Positions 14,533 to 24,455 of a DNA stretch of 64,000 nt are shown piece after piece. Location: the NCBI GenBank assembly GCA_900470285.1, contig UCAG01000002.1, forward strand, positions 1-64,000, in the 5' to 3' direction. Position numbers and translations under genes: made by a program. The notes below the pieces were generated by a model. The model was given only the letters and a program-made list of their open reading frames with translations, searched no databases and was not told where the DNA came from. Each line of letters starts with the position of its first letter. Positions within the stretch are counted from its first letter, which is position 1. Origin of the DNA: Hyphomicrobiales bacterium. Its GTDB lineage: Bacteria; Pseudomonadota; Alphaproteobacteria; Rhizobiales; Rhizobiaceae.

Positions 14533-17172
14533 ATGCGTACCGATACAGGTCATGTCTTTCGCCTCGAAGATTACCGCCCGTCAGATTACCTGATACGCAA
14601 AACAGAGCTGGATTTTCAGCTTGATCCGGAAAAAACCATTGTCACAGCCCGTATGATGATTGAGCGGCGCGATGGCGTTTCCCTCACCGCGCCGCTGATA
14701 CTGGACGGTGATGAGCTGGAACTGGCGAGCCTGCACATTAATGGACAACCGGTCAGCGATTATATCGCAACGCCGGAACTGCTCACCATCCGCTCCCTGC
14801 CGCAGCAGAGCGCGTTTACGCTGGAAATTGTGACAAGGATTAATCCGACAACCAACCGGCAACTGATGGGGCTTTATCGTTCCAGCAATGTCTATACGAC
14901 CCAATGTGAGGCGGAAGGGTTTCGCCGTATAACCTATTTCCCCGACCGGCCGGATGTTCTCTCGGTCTATACTGTTCGTCTTGAGGCAGACAAACAGGCT
15001 GCGCCAATTCTGCTCTCCAATGGCAATCTTGAAGCAAATGGTGATCTCGCCAATGGTCGTCATTATGCGCTGTGGCATGACCCGCATCCTAAGCCATCTT
15101 ATCTTTTTGCGCTGGTTGCCGGTAATCTTGGGTCGATCAGTGATCAATTCACCACAATGTCCGGTAAACAAGTCGCGCTGAATATCTATGTCGAGCATGG
15201 CAATGAAGACCGCGCGACTTATGCAATGGATGCGCTGAAACGCTCAATGCGCTGGGATGAAGAAGTCTATGGCCGCGAATATGATCTCGATATTTTCAAC
15301 ATTGTTGCCGTGTCTGATTTCAACATGGGCGCGATGGAGAATAAAGGGCTGAACATCTTTAACGATAAATATGTTCTCGCTGATCCGCAGACCGCCACCG
15401 ATACGGATTATGCCGGCATTGAAGCAGTGATTGCCCATGAGTATTTCCACAACTGGACGGGCAACCGCATTACCTGCCGTGACTGGTTTCAGCTTTGCCT
15501 GAAAGAAGGGCTGACGGTCTATCGTGATCACGAATTTTCCAGTGACATGCGTTCGCGCGCTGTGCATCGCATTGACGAAGTGAAAATTCTCAAAGCACAG
15601 CAATTTCCGGAAGACGGCGGCCCGCTGGCACATCCGGTACGGCCGAAAGAATATCGCGAGATCAATAATTTCTACACGGCAACTGTTTATGAAAAAGGCA
15701 GTGAACTGATCCGTATGTTGCGCACCATTATCGGTGATGCGCCTTTCTATAAAGGACTTGATCTCTATTTCAGCCGTCATGATGGTGAAGCTGCGACGAT
15801 TGAGGATTTCATCAAATGTTTTGAGGATGTGACCGGCCGCTCCCTCGCCCATTTTGCGCTGTGGTATGATCAGGCAGGCACACCACTTGTGACTGTTAGC
15901 AGTGACTATGATGCCGCAAGCCGGAGCCTGCGCCTCACTTTGGGGCAAAAGACGGATCCGACACCGGGTCAGAGCCATAAGCAGCCAATGCATATTCCGG
16001 TCAAATTCGGGCTGATCGGCGCCGATGGCAAAGATATTGCTGTTTCTTCCCATGAGGGCGCAGGGCTTGAAGGCGATGTTCTGCATCTGCGTGAAGCATC
16101 ACAAAGCTGGACATTTCACAATATTGCTGAAAAACCGGTTCTCTCGCTATTGCGCGGTTTCTCAGCGCCTATACATCTCAGCCAGCAACTGAGCCGTGAA
16201 GAGCAACTGTTTCTTGCCCGCCACGACAGTGATGCTTTTGGCCGCTGGCAGGTTATCCATCAGCTGATGAACACTGCAATTATGAGTAATGTTGAAAAAC
16301 TGCGCCTGCAGGAGCCGGTCGCATTTGATCCGGCACTGGCAGAATTATTGGCTGAACTGGTGCAGGATAAGACGCTGGATTATGCTTTCCGTGCGCTATG
16401 CCTCTCCCTGCCGGAAGAAGCGGATATTGCCCGCGAGCTTGGCAGCAATATTGATCCTGACCTGATCCGCAGCAGCAGAGAAGCATTACTCTCTGCAATT
16501 GCCACGCAAAATGCCGCGCTGTTCGCCAAAATTTATGAGAGCTTACAAGATAACACACCTTTCACGCCTGATGCGAAAGGCGCTGGAAAACGTGCGATTA
16601 AAGCAGTCTTGCTGAACTATCTTGCCGCCTCGGATAAAGAGCCTGCACGGGTCTATGCCCAATTCACTGATGCCGACAATATGACAGACAAGATTGCAGC
16701 TCTGACCTTGCTGGTGCATCGCTTTTACGGTCATGACAATGCGACACAAGCCTTGGCACAGTTTGAGAAAGACTATGGCAATGTACCGCTGGCGATGGAC
16801 AAATGGTTTGGTGTGCAGGCGTGCCGCCCTGCACCTGATGCGCTGGAAACTGTACAGCAACTGATGCAGCATCCGCTGTTCTCTCTCGACAATCCGAACA
16901 GAACACGCGCTTTGCTTGGTGCCTTTGCAGCAGGCAATCCGACCGGCTTCAACCGGCCGGACGGCAAAACCTATGCGTTTTTCACCAATCTGATCCTGAC
17001 AATTGACCGCGAAAATCCGCAATTGGCGTCGCGCTTGCTGACCAGCCTGCGCTCATGGAAAACGCTGGAACCGGCACGCCGCGAGCATCTGAAAACAGCA
17101 TTGGAAACCATCGCTCAGGCTGAAAACCTCTCCGCCGATGTGCGTGATATTACAGAACGTATGCTGGCCTGA
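14533..17172 (+). CDS. pepN: Aminopeptidase N (M1 family)
   Basis: 879 aa, the usual size for the gammaproteobacterial-type PepN. This cytoplasmic zinc metalloprotease removes N-terminal residues from peptides. The start ATG is 6 bases after AGGAG. The N-terminal beta domain includes QCEAEGFRRITYFPDRPDVLSVYTV. The GAMEN substrate motif (about residue 266) precedes the zinc site HEYFHNW (His302, Glu303, His306) and the downstream glutamate in GLTVYRDHEF. DUF3458 beta and alpha domains make up the rest. The gene is monocistronic with a weak terminator after it. Confidence 0.97.
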   Translation: MRTDTGHVFRLEDYRPSDYLIRKTELDFQLDPEKTIVTARMMIERRDGVSLTAPLILDGDELELASLHINGQPVSDYIATPELLTIRSLPQQSAFTLEIVTRINPTTNRQLMGLYRSSNVYTTQCEAEGFRRITYFPDRPDVLSVYTVRLEADKQAAPILLSNGNLEANGDLANGRHYALWHDPHPKPSYLFALVAGNLGSISDQFTTMSGKQVALNIYVEHGNEDRATYAMDALKRSMRWDEEVYGREYDLDIFNIVAVSDFNMGAMENKGLNIFNDKYVLADPQTATDTDYAGIEAVIAHEYFHNWTGNRITCRDWFQLCLKEGLTVYRDHEFSSDMRSRAVHRIDEVKILKAQQFPEDGGPLAHPVRPKEYREINNFYTATVYEKGSELIRMLRTIIGDAPFYKGLDLYFSRHDGEAATIEDFIKCFEDVTGRSLAHFALWYDQAGTPLVTVSSDYDAASRSLRLTLGQKTDPTPGQSHKQPMHIPVKFGLIGADGKDIAVSSHEGAGLEGDVLHLREASQSWTFHNIAEKPVLSLLRGFSAPIHLSQQLSREEQLFLARHDSDAFGRWQVIHQLMNTAIMSNVEKLRLQEPVAFDPALAELLAELVQDKTLDYAFRALCLSLPEEADIARELGSNIDPDLIRSSREALLSAIATQNAALFAKIYESLQDNTPFTPDAKGAGKRAIKAVLLNYLAASDKEPARVYAQFTDADNMTDKIAALTLLVHRFYGHDNATQALAQFEKDYGNVPLAMDKWFGVQACRPAPDALETVQQLMQHPLFSLDNPNRTRALLGAFAAGNPTGFNRPDGKTYAFFTNLILTIDRENPQLASRLLTSLRSWKTLEPARREHLKTALETIAQAENLSADVRDITERMLA

Positions 17173-17183
17173 CAAAATAAGGG

Positions 17184-17210
17184 TGCGGAAGGCAAACCGG
17201 CACTTCCGCA
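17184..17210 (+). terminator. Probable terminator after pepN
   Basis: TGCGGAAG (17184-17191) pairs with CTTCCGCA (17203-17210), followed by a moderately T-rich stretch. The tract is weak, so efficiency is uncertain. Confidence 0.55.
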
Positions 17211-17329
17211 TCTCATTTCTTCACATTTGACTATGTGCTCAACTGCACAAGTCCATCTCCTGCTTTTCAGGAAACGCTTTAAAAAGAACACAATGTTTTA
17301 CGATAAAAACTGAACGGCAGTGTATTTCT

Positions 17330-17496
17330 GAATCAAATCAGAATCATGCAGCACTGACCTCATGTGTCACCTTCCGAGAACTGATCGAATCACCTTCGAA
17401 TCGGCGCAGGTTTTTTATTAATTATTAATTAAAAGCACTGGACACAGCGAATCACATTTGATTCATTAGGGTTATTCGGATTTCTCACCCCGAATC
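17330..17496. promoter_or_regulatory. Cluster of seven GANTC (CcrM methylation) sites upstream of pleC
   Basis: GANTC occurs at 17330, 17341, 17387, 17398, 17449, 17460 and 17492. One is expected about every 256 bp in random sequence. GANTC is methylated by the cell-cycle methyltransferase CcrM, and such sites in promoters can make transcription methylation- and GcrA-dependent. Confidence 0.65.
17418..17432. promoter_or_regulatory. Perfect CtrA box (TTAA-N7-TTAA) upstream of pleC
   Basis: TTAA (17418-17421), seven bases, TTAA (17429-17432), about 100 bp before the start codon. This is the full CtrA consensus and lies inside the GANTC cluster. It suggests CtrA control of pleC, which I recall being reported for Brucella. 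Confidence 0.65.
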
Positions 17497-17532
17497 ACTT
17501 CAAAAGCAACCACTCAGATGAGGGGCCACAGG

Positions 17533-19917
17533 ATGGCAAATACCGACGCGTACCGCGCGCCGAATGGTGTCCGTTACACCTCAGAAAGACAAAGTCCGCG
17601 CAAGCGTTTCAAGCTTTCCGGTTATGTTTATCTGTTGTCGGGCCCTGCCTACCGCAAGCTCCTTTCCCTTGAGCCGTTGCTGCGTCGCGTCGTGCCGGTG
17701 CTGATTATTGCCTTTCTGATTATTCTCGCCGGTGCGCGCATGTTGTCGCTGCTCAACCAGCGCGACGAGATCGAAAGTGATGCCCGCCATGAAATGGCGC
17801 TGACTGCCGCGCATGTCGCCTCAAAATTGCAAAAGCAGATCGAAACTGTTCCACCTGCGGACAGCGATGGTGACTATAGCTCCATCCAGAATTTACTGGT
17901 TGAACTACGTTCGCAGGGCTTGATTAATGCAGGTCTTGAACTTGCCATTCTCGATGAAAATTCAAAAATCGTTGCCGCTCTGAGCAGCCGCCAATTGCTT
18001 GGCATTCAGGCGGAGACGCTGTTCACCGAAGCACAGCCGCTCTTGATGTTTGGCAGCCGCGCCGGTGTTTTGCCTGTAAAATACCGCAGTGAAGCTGCTT
18101 TTGCAGCTGCTGAAAAAGTTGAACCACAAAATGTGCAGGCTGCTGCGGCCGGTGCCTTTTCTGTTATTGCTTTCAATACTGAAAAAGTAATTTTTAAAGA
18201 CTGGCGACAGGTTCTCTCTCTGAATATTACCCTGTTTGCCGCAACCGCCGGTGTCCTGCTGGCTATTCTTTATGCCTATTTCTCTCAGGCAGCGCGTGCC
18301 CGCGATGCCGATGATTTCTCCCATCAGATTCAAAGGCGAATTGATCTGGCGCTGGCCCGCGGCCGCTGCGGTCTCTGGGACTGGGACATGGCGCGCGGAC
18401 GCATGTACTGGTCGCGCTCCATGTATGAAATGCTCGGCTATGAAGCGGTCGACAGCGTGCTGTCATTCGGTGATGTTGCCGCCATCGTTAATCCTGTTGA
18501 CGGTGATCTTTACGAAATCGCCACACAGGTTATGTCCGGCGAATTGCGTCAGGTTGATAAAGTGCTGCGTATGCGCCATGCCGACGGCTACTGGGTGTGG
18601 ATGCGCGTACGTGCGGAAATCGCCAATGAAGGCGATGTGCATCTTGTTGGCATTGCCTTTGATGTGAGCGAACAGCACCGTTTTGCGCAGGCTACAGCCG
18701 AGGCTGACCTGCGTATCCGTGAGGCGATTGAAAGCATTTCCGAGGCTTTCGTTCTCTGGGATGCCGAGAGCCGTCTGGTCATGTCCAACGGCAAGTATAA
18801 TGAATATGCAGGCCTGCCTGCGACAGCACTCAAGGCCGGTGTAACGCGCGAAGATATTCAGCCGCTGCTGCGCCCTGCTGCTTTTGAACGCCGCATGGCC
18901 AATGAAAATGACCGCAGCGGTGCACAGACATTCGAGCGCCAGCTTGGTGACGGCCGCTGGCTGCAGGTCAACGAACGCCGCACACAGGACGGCGGCCTGG
19001 TATCGGTTGGTACAGACATTACCCAGCTCAAGCTGCATCAGGAACGTCTGGTGGATAGTGAGCGTCGTCTGATGGCAACCATTCAGGATCTGAGCCTTGC
19101 CCGTAAAGCGGAGAAAGACCGCGTGCGCGAGCTGTCAGAGCTGGCTTCCAAATATGCGACGGAAAAGGAACGTGCGGAAAGCGCGAACCGTGCAAAGTCC
19201 GAATTCCTTGCCAATATGTCCCATGAATTGCGCACACCGCTCAATGCGATTATCGGTTTCTCCGAAATGATTTCTGCCGGTACGTTTGGTCCGCTCGGCT
19301 CTGACCGTTACGCAGAATATATTCACGACATTCATACCAGCGGCAATTATCTGCTCAATGTTATCAATGACATTCTCGATATGTCGAAGATTGAGGCCGG
19401 ACATTTCTCACTGGATCGCGAAGAGATTGATCTTTATCCGCTGATTGAAGAAACCGTGCGTGTGGTTTCCCTGCAAGCTGAACAAAAACATATTACGGTT
19501 GAAACCAGTATTGCCGATACGATTACCGCCAGTGCTGACCGCCGCGCGATCAAGCAGGTGCTGATTAATTTGCTGTCCAATGCTGTGAAATTCACCGGTG
19601 ACGGCGGTAATATTCTGGTGCGGGCACGTAAGACTAATGGCGCTCTGATCCTCACCATTAAAGATACCGGCTGCGGTATTCCGCGTGACGCGTTGAAGAA
19701 ACTCGGTCATCCGTTTGAACAGGTGGAAAATCAGTTCACCAAGACCCATACGGGTTCCGGCCTTGGTCTTGCTATCTCGCGCTCGCTGGCTGAGCTGCAT
19801 AATGGTGCGCTGCGCATCTGCTCAACCGAAGGTGTGGGCACAATTGTCTCTGTGCGCATTCCGGATCGCAAAACACCGACGCTCAACGCTCCTGCCAGTG
19901 GCGATGTTGCAGCTTAA
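17533..19917 (+). CDS. pleC: PleC-like cell-cycle sensor histidine kinase/phosphatase
   Basis: 794 aa from the ATG at 17533, which has GAGGGG eight bases upstream; an ATG at 17518 is inside that site. Two membrane helices (about residues 50-70 and 220-242) flank a periplasmic domain. Two PAS regions follow (about 275-390 and 400-500), then a HisKA domain with MSHELRTPLNAIIGFSEM (His564) and a HATPase domain with NLLSNAVKF, DTGCGIP and GSGLGLAISRSL. In related bacteria PleC acts mainly as a phosphatase of DivK at the old pole, affecting CtrA. The order pleC-glnE-two-component pair-degP-ccm matches what I recall around S. meliloti pleC. Its stop is 3 bp from the convergent glnE stop. Confidence 0.78.
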   Translation: MANTDAYRAPNGVRYTSERQSPRKRFKLSGYVYLLSGPAYRKLLSLEPLLRRVVPVLIIAFLIILAGARMLSLLNQRDEIESDARHEMALTAAHVASKLQKQIETVPPADSDGDYSSIQNLLVELRSQGLINAGLELAILDENSKIVAALSSRQLLGIQAETLFTEAQPLLMFGSRAGVLPVKYRSEAAFAAAEKVEPQNVQAAAAGAFSVIAFNTEKVIFKDWRQVLSLNITLFAATAGVLLAILYAYFSQAARARDADDFSHQIQRRIDLALARGRCGLWDWDMARGRMYWSRSMYEMLGYEAVDSVLSFGDVAAIVNPVDGDLYEIATQVMSGELRQVDKVLRMRHADGYWVWMRVRAEIANEGDVHLVGIAFDVSEQHRFAQATAEADLRIREAIESISEAFVLWDAESRLVMSNGKYNEYAGLPATALKAGVTREDIQPLLRPAAFERRMANENDRSGAQTFERQLGDGRWLQVNERRTQDGGLVSVGTDITQLKLHQERLVDSERRLMATIQDLSLARKAEKDRVRELSELASKYATEKERAESANRAKSEFLANMSHELRTPLNAIIGFSEMISAGTFGPLGSDRYAEYIHDIHTSGNYLLNVINDILDMSKIEAGHFSLDREEIDLYPLIEETVRVVSLQAEQKHITVETSIADTITASADRRAIKQVLINLLSNAVKFTGDGGNILVRARKTNGALILTIKDTGCGIPRDALKKLGHPFEQVENQFTKTHTGSGLGLAISRSLAELHNGALRICSTEGVGTIVSVRIPDRKTPTLNAPASGDVAA

Positions 19918-19919
19918 TT

Positions 19920-22850
19920 TTAGCCTTTCAGCAATTGTTTGAAAGCTTTGGCGACCAGTTCGGTTGTCTGATCCAGCTGATGCTCAACATGGGCAATATC
20001 CGGCAGTTCAGCAGCGCGGCACAGCAATTCCAGCAAGCCCGGCAGGTAATCCTCCCGCCCCGTATTATCGTCAACACAGAGACGGATAATCTGCGTAAGA
20101 TTACTATAGAAATGATGGGCTGTGGCCAGTTCTTCGGCCAGTGCAGGACTGGAAAAATCCGGCTTCAGATGACGCAGATTTAATTCTGTGGAAGTGTGAC
20201 GGATATCTGTCGCCACCTGCCCTGTCAGCACTGCGAACTGGGCGATAAATTCCAGATCAATCAAACCGCCGGAACGCAGCTTCAGATCCCAATTGTCACG
20301 CGGCGGCTTTTCACTGGCAATCAGCGCACGCATATCGGTCATTTCCTTGGCGGTCTTTTTCACCTCGGAAGGAATGGCGAGAATAGCATCGACCTCCGCA
20401 TCGATTTCATCGCGGAACGACTGGTCACCGGCTATAGCGCGGGCGCGGGTCAGCGCCATATGTTCCCATACCCATGCATCATTGCGCTGATATTTGCCGA
20501 AAGCCTCAATATGGGTTGCAACCGGTCCTTTATTGCCGGAAGGGCGCAGACGCATATCCACTTCATAAAGCACACCTTCAGCCATAGGCGCGGACAGGGC
20601 GGCAATCAGACGTTGCGTCAGGCGGATATAATATTGCGATGCGGCAAGCTGCTTCTCACCGTCTGAATAGTCAGCATCCGCATCATGATCATAGAGAAGG
20701 ATGATATCAATATCAGAACCGGCGGTGAGTTCGCGGCTTCCCAGTTTACCCATGGCCAGCACTGCAATACGGCCACCGGCAATCTGGCCATGGCGGATGG
20801 TAAATTCCTTCATCACCGCACTCAGCGCACGGTCAATCATCAGTTCGGCCAGATCAGAGAAAGCCCTGCCCGCACGCACACCGTCAATCGCGCCGGTCAG
20901 CAAGCGAATGCCGATCAGAAACCGCTGCTCAGCTGCAAATATGCGCAAACGGTCAAGCGTTTCTTCATAAGGTTCATCATGGGTGAGGAAAGTATCCAAC
21001 CGCTCTTCGAGATAGCTGCGCGTTGGCAATTCGGAGAAAATGCGCGGGTCCAGCATACCGTCAAAGACATGCGGTTTACGGGTGATAATTTCGGCCAGTC
21101 GTGGTGCAGCACTCATCACCAAAACCAACAGATTAAGTAACGCCGGATTGGACTGTAGCAGGCTGAAAAGCTGGATACCGGATGGCAGACCTTGCAGAAA
21201 ACCATCAAACCGCAGCAGAGCATCATCGGCACGCTCGGTTGCTGCAAAGGCATTCAGCAAGGCTGGTGTGAGTTCGGTTAAGCGTTCACGCGCCTCGGCC
21301 GTTTGCGTTGCGCGGTAACGGCCAAAATGCCATGTGCGGATAATCCGGCAAATATCACTCGGACGCTCAAAACCAAGCTGTGACAGGGTTTGCAGCGTAT
21401 CGGGATCATCCGTTTCGCCGGTAAAGACCAGATTGCCGCCACTGCTGCCAAGTTCCGGCGCTTGCTCAAACAATGCCGCATAATGTTTTTCGACAGTGCG
21501 CAGAACAGCCAGAAACTCTGCTGTGAAGCTTTCATTATCCGGATAGCCCATCATCGAAGCGATGCGGCTGAAACCTTCATCATCCTCCGGCAGAATATGT
21601 GTCTGTTCATCAGCCACCATCTGAATACGGTGCTCAACATTGCGCAGAAACTGATAATTGCGGCTCAGCTGATCGCGGGCATTTTCACCCACCCAGCCAC
21701 GTTCATAAAGTTTGGTGAGCATCGCCAATGTTTGTGAGCCGCGCAATTCAGGAAAGCGCCCGCCTGCAATCAGCTGCTGGGTCTGCACGAAAAACTCGAT
21801 CTCGCGGATACCGCCGCGCCCGAGTTTCACATTATGGCCCCGCACGGCAATATCGCCATGACCGCGATGCGCATGGATTTGACGCTTGATCGAATGGATA
21901 TCAGCAATCGCCGCATAATCGAGATATTTGCGCCAGACATAGGGCGCGAGTTCTTTGATGAACTGCTCACCCGAAGCAATATCACCGGCGACAGGGCGCG
22001 CTTTAATCATCGCCGCGCGTTCCCAGTTCTGGCCGCGCCCCTCGTAATAATGCAGTGCCGCGCTCACCGGAATAGCCAGCGGCGTTGCCCCCGGATCAGG
22101 GCGCAGGCGTAGATCTACACGGAAGACATAGCCGTCCGCCGTTCTGTCCTGCAAAATCTTGACCAGCCGCCGCGCCATGCGTGAGAACAGATCAACACAT
22201 TCGTAAGGGTCGGTAATGGCCGGACGATCACTGTCGATAAAAATAATCAGATCAATATCGGAAGAATAATTCAGTTCTCTTGCGCCGAACTTACCCATAC
22301 CGAGCACAATCAGCCCGCTGTCTTTTTCAGGGTCGTTACGATCCGGCAAAGCCAGTTTGCCTTTTGCATCGCTTTCAAGCAGCAGGAATTGTACGGCAGC
22401 ACGCAGGCTGGCCTCTGCAAGATCGCTCAGGCGATTGGTGGTTTGCATCACATCGGCAAAACCTGCCAGATCATCCAGTGCAATCAGCACATGGGCAGTT
22501 TTCTTGAGACGGCGTAGTTCCGTCATCAACAGGTTTTCCGTCATTTCCGGATCAGCACCCAGAGCAGAGATCTGCTCTAATGCCTGTGCCAGCAGTGCAT
22601 CGAGCGGCGCGGTAAACAGGCTTTCCAGAATTTCAGGACAGGTTTCTGTCACTTCCCTCAGGAAGGATGAGCAATCGAGAATTGCTGCTAAAAATCCGGT
22701 TTCATCTGTGGTTTCAAGATAGCGGCTCAGAGCGTTGCATCCGCGCTCTGCCGCCGCTCCTTTTAAATTTTGTAGGTAAATCTTTGCCTGTTGCGGATCG
22801 GGAACTGTCAGAGATTTCAGCGAACTATCAAAAAACAAAACACCGGTCAT
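19920..22850 (-). CDS. glnE: Bifunctional glutamine synthetase adenylyltransferase/adenylyl-removing enzyme
   Basis: 976 aa from the ATG at 22850; upstream ATGs at 22874 and 22886 are possible, but a G-rich site precedes 22850. GlnE attaches AMP to glutamine synthetase under nitrogen excess and removes it under limitation, directed by PII. Two nucleotidyltransferase domains are clear. The N-terminal (adenylyl-removing) one has LGMGKFGARELNYSSDIDLIIFID. The C-terminal (adenylylating) one has AMGKLGSRELTAGSDIDIILLYD and VDMRLRPSGNKGPVA. Each carries the G-S/x-D-x-D metal-binding pattern. Tandem RPE repeats lie between this gene and the histidine kinase gene upstream. Confidence 0.97.
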   Translation of the reverse strand: MTGVLFFDSSLKSLTVPDPQQAKIYLQNLKGAAAERGCNALSRYLETTDETGFLAAILDCSSFLREVTETCPEILESLFTAPLDALLAQALEQISALGADPEMTENLLMTELRRLKKTAHVLIALDDLAGFADVMQTTNRLSDLAEASLRAAVQFLLLESDAKGKLALPDRNDPEKDSGLIVLGMGKFGARELNYSSDIDLIIFIDSDRPAITDPYECVDLFSRMARRLVKILQDRTADGYVFRVDLRLRPDPGATPLAIPVSAALHYYEGRGQNWERAAMIKARPVAGDIASGEQFIKELAPYVWRKYLDYAAIADIHSIKRQIHAHRGHGDIAVRGHNVKLGRGGIREIEFFVQTQQLIAGGRFPELRGSQTLAMLTKLYERGWVGENARDQLSRNYQFLRNVEHRIQMVADEQTHILPEDDEGFSRIASMMGYPDNESFTAEFLAVLRTVEKHYAALFEQAPELGSSGGNLVFTGETDDPDTLQTLSQLGFERPSDICRIIRTWHFGRYRATQTAEARERLTELTPALLNAFAATERADDALLRFDGFLQGLPSGIQLFSLLQSNPALLNLLVLVMSAAPRLAEIITRKPHVFDGMLDPRIFSELPTRSYLEERLDTFLTHDEPYEETLDRLRIFAAEQRFLIGIRLLTGAIDGVRAGRAFSDLAELMIDRALSAVMKEFTIRHGQIAGGRIAVLAMGKLGSRELTAGSDIDIILLYDHDADADYSDGEKQLAASQYYIRLTQRLIAALSAPMAEGVLYEVDMRLRPSGNKGPVATHIEAFGKYQRNDAWVWEHMALTRARAIAGDQSFRDEIDAEVDAILAIPSEVKKTAKEMTDMRALIASEKPPRDNWDLKLRSGGLIDLEFIAQFAVLTGQVATDIRHTSTELNLRHLKPDFSSPALAEELATAHHFYSNLTQIIRLCVDDNTGREDYLPGLLELLCRAAELPDIAHVEHQLDQTTELVAKAFKQLLKG

Positions 22851-22921
22851 ACTGCAATTCCACCCCCGGAGCATTTCCCGTTTCAATTAAAACAGAAGAA
22901 ATGCTCTGTCCCTTTGTTGCC

Positions 22922-23019
22922 GCGCATCTTATCCGAAACCGTTTCACACTTTTCGGGATGCGCTTCCTGTCTCCACACGCATCTTATCCGAAAACCGCTA
23001 CGCACTTTTCGGGATGCGC
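22922..23019. repeat. Two tandem RPE-type palindromic repeats
   Basis: Copy 1 (22922-22963) and copy 2 (22978-23019) both read GCATCTTATCCGAAA...CCG then CACTTTTCGGGATGCGC, with GCGCATC/GATGCGC ends and TCCGAAA/TTTTCGG inner arms. They are about 56 bp apart. This is the well-known class of short Rhizobiales intergenic palindromes. Confidence 0.8.
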
Positions 23020-23036
23020 TACAGATTCCTACCTGA

Positions 23037-24455
23037 TTACTGTTTTGTCTCAGGCAGGGCAGGAAAAGCAAGAACAACCCGCAGTCCCGGTGAATTATCT
23101 TCAAGCATCAGACTGCCGCCATGCAGTTTCATCACTGCTTTTGCCAGACTGAGTCCAAGACCGGAGCCCGGTTGTGTACGGCTTTCCTCAAGGCGCACAA
23201 AACGCTCTGTCGCCTGTTCGCGCATCGCTTCCGGAATACCCGCGCCCTGATCGGCAACGCTGATCAATACCTGATTGCCCTCTTGCTTCATCGCCACGGT
23301 GATCTTTGTCCGGTTTTCACCGCCCTCATCCGCGACCGGTGAATATTTGATCGCATTATCAATCAGATTGGAAATAGTCTGACCAACCAGTTCACGATTG
23401 ATCCGCAGGCTGATATCCGCACCGGCCTCAACCACAAGCTCCAGTCCCGCATCTTCAGCAACCGGTTCGTAAAGCTCTGCCACATCATGCAGGATCGGAT
23501 TAACCGGCAGCACTTCCATATTCTCGGATGAGTAACCGGCCTCAAGGCGCGATATCATCAGGATCGCATTAAACGTGCGGATCAGCTGATCGGATTCGGC
23601 AATAATATCTTCAAGAGCCACGCGGTATTCCGTGTTGTCTTTCTGGCCGGAAAGTGTGGCTTCCGCCTTATTGCGCAGTCTGGTCAGCGGGGTTTTCAGA
23701 TCATGGGCGATATTGTCAGAGACATGTTTCAGCCCGTCATTCAGTTCTTCAATCCGCCCCAGCATAGCATTCAGATTGATCGACAGCCGGTCAAATTCAT
23801 CACCGGAACCACTGACCGGCAGACGCTCACCCAGATCACCCGCCATAATGCGTTGTGAAGAGCTGGACACCTGTTTGAGCCGTAGCAGTGCCCTGCGCCC
23901 GACAAAATACCAAATCAGGAAAGCGCCAATCGCCATGATGCCCAGTGCCAGCACCAAAGCACGGCGCATAATATCGCGGAACAGTTCCGGCTCACTCAGG
24001 TCGCGGCCGATCAGAACGCGCATACCATTCGGGATAGCGAAGACAATCGCAATCGCCTTGTGTTTCTCAGCACTGCCCTGCTCGCCATAGCGCATATAGG
24101 TGAATGGCCGGTCTGACATACCACTAATATCCAGCACACCCGGCTCAAGGCTCTCCACATTGCCGGAGAGAATACGCCCTGCGGGATCAGAAATCAGATA
24201 AAGAAAAGCACCAGGCTGGCGGGAGCGCCGGTCAATCGTGCGCACCAGCAGCGGAATACCACCGCGCTCATAAGACTGAGTGACGCTTGTCACTTCATCG
24301 AGCAAGGCTTTTTGTGTTTGCGCAGTCAGAAAATTGACCGACAGATTGGTCATATAGAAAAACAGCGCCATCGCACTGAGCAGAAACAGCAACAAATATA
24401 AAGCCGACAGCCGAACGGCTGTCGTGCTCAGCAAGGCGCTCAGCCGGCTCATCAT
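23037..24455 (-). CDS. Two-component sensor histidine kinase (EnvZ/PhoR type)
   Basis: 472 aa. Two membrane helices (about residues 14-36 and 165-187) flank a periplasmic domain of about 130 residues. A HAMP segment follows (about 187-240), then HisKA with IAHDLKTPLTRLRNKAEA (His251) and a HATPase domain with NLIDNAIKYSP, DQGAGIP and GSGLGLSLAKAVM. Its start overlaps the end of the response regulator gene by 4 bp, so the pair is translationally coupled. It is placed next to degP, as in S. meliloti; a role in envelope stress is possible but not shown. Confidence 0.9.
   Translation of the reverse strand: MMSRLSALLSTTAVRLSALYLLLFLLSAMALFFYMTNLSVNFLTAQTQKALLDEVTSVTQSYERGGIPLLVRTIDRRSRQPGAFLYLISDPAGRILSGNVESLEPGVLDISGMSDRPFTYMRYGEQGSAEKHKAIAIVFAIPNGMRVLIGRDLSEPELFRDIMRRALVLALGIMAIGAFLIWYFVGRRALLRLKQVSSSSQRIMAGDLGERLPVSGSGDEFDRLSINLNAMLGRIEELNDGLKHVSDNIAHDLKTPLTRLRNKAEATLSGQKDNTEYRVALEDIIAESDQLIRTFNAILMISRLEAGYSSENMEVLPVNPILHDVAELYEPVAEDAGLELVVEAGADISLRINRELVGQTISNLIDNAIKYSPVADEGGENRTKITVAMKQEGNQVLISVADQGAGIPEAMREQATERFVRLEESRTQPGSGLGLSLAKAVMKLHGGSLMLEDNSPGLRVVLAFPALPETKQ

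Noticed and set aside
15244-16086. 280-codon minus-strand ORF inside pepN
   Set aside because: Shadow of pepN in another frame; the composition is unlike a protein.
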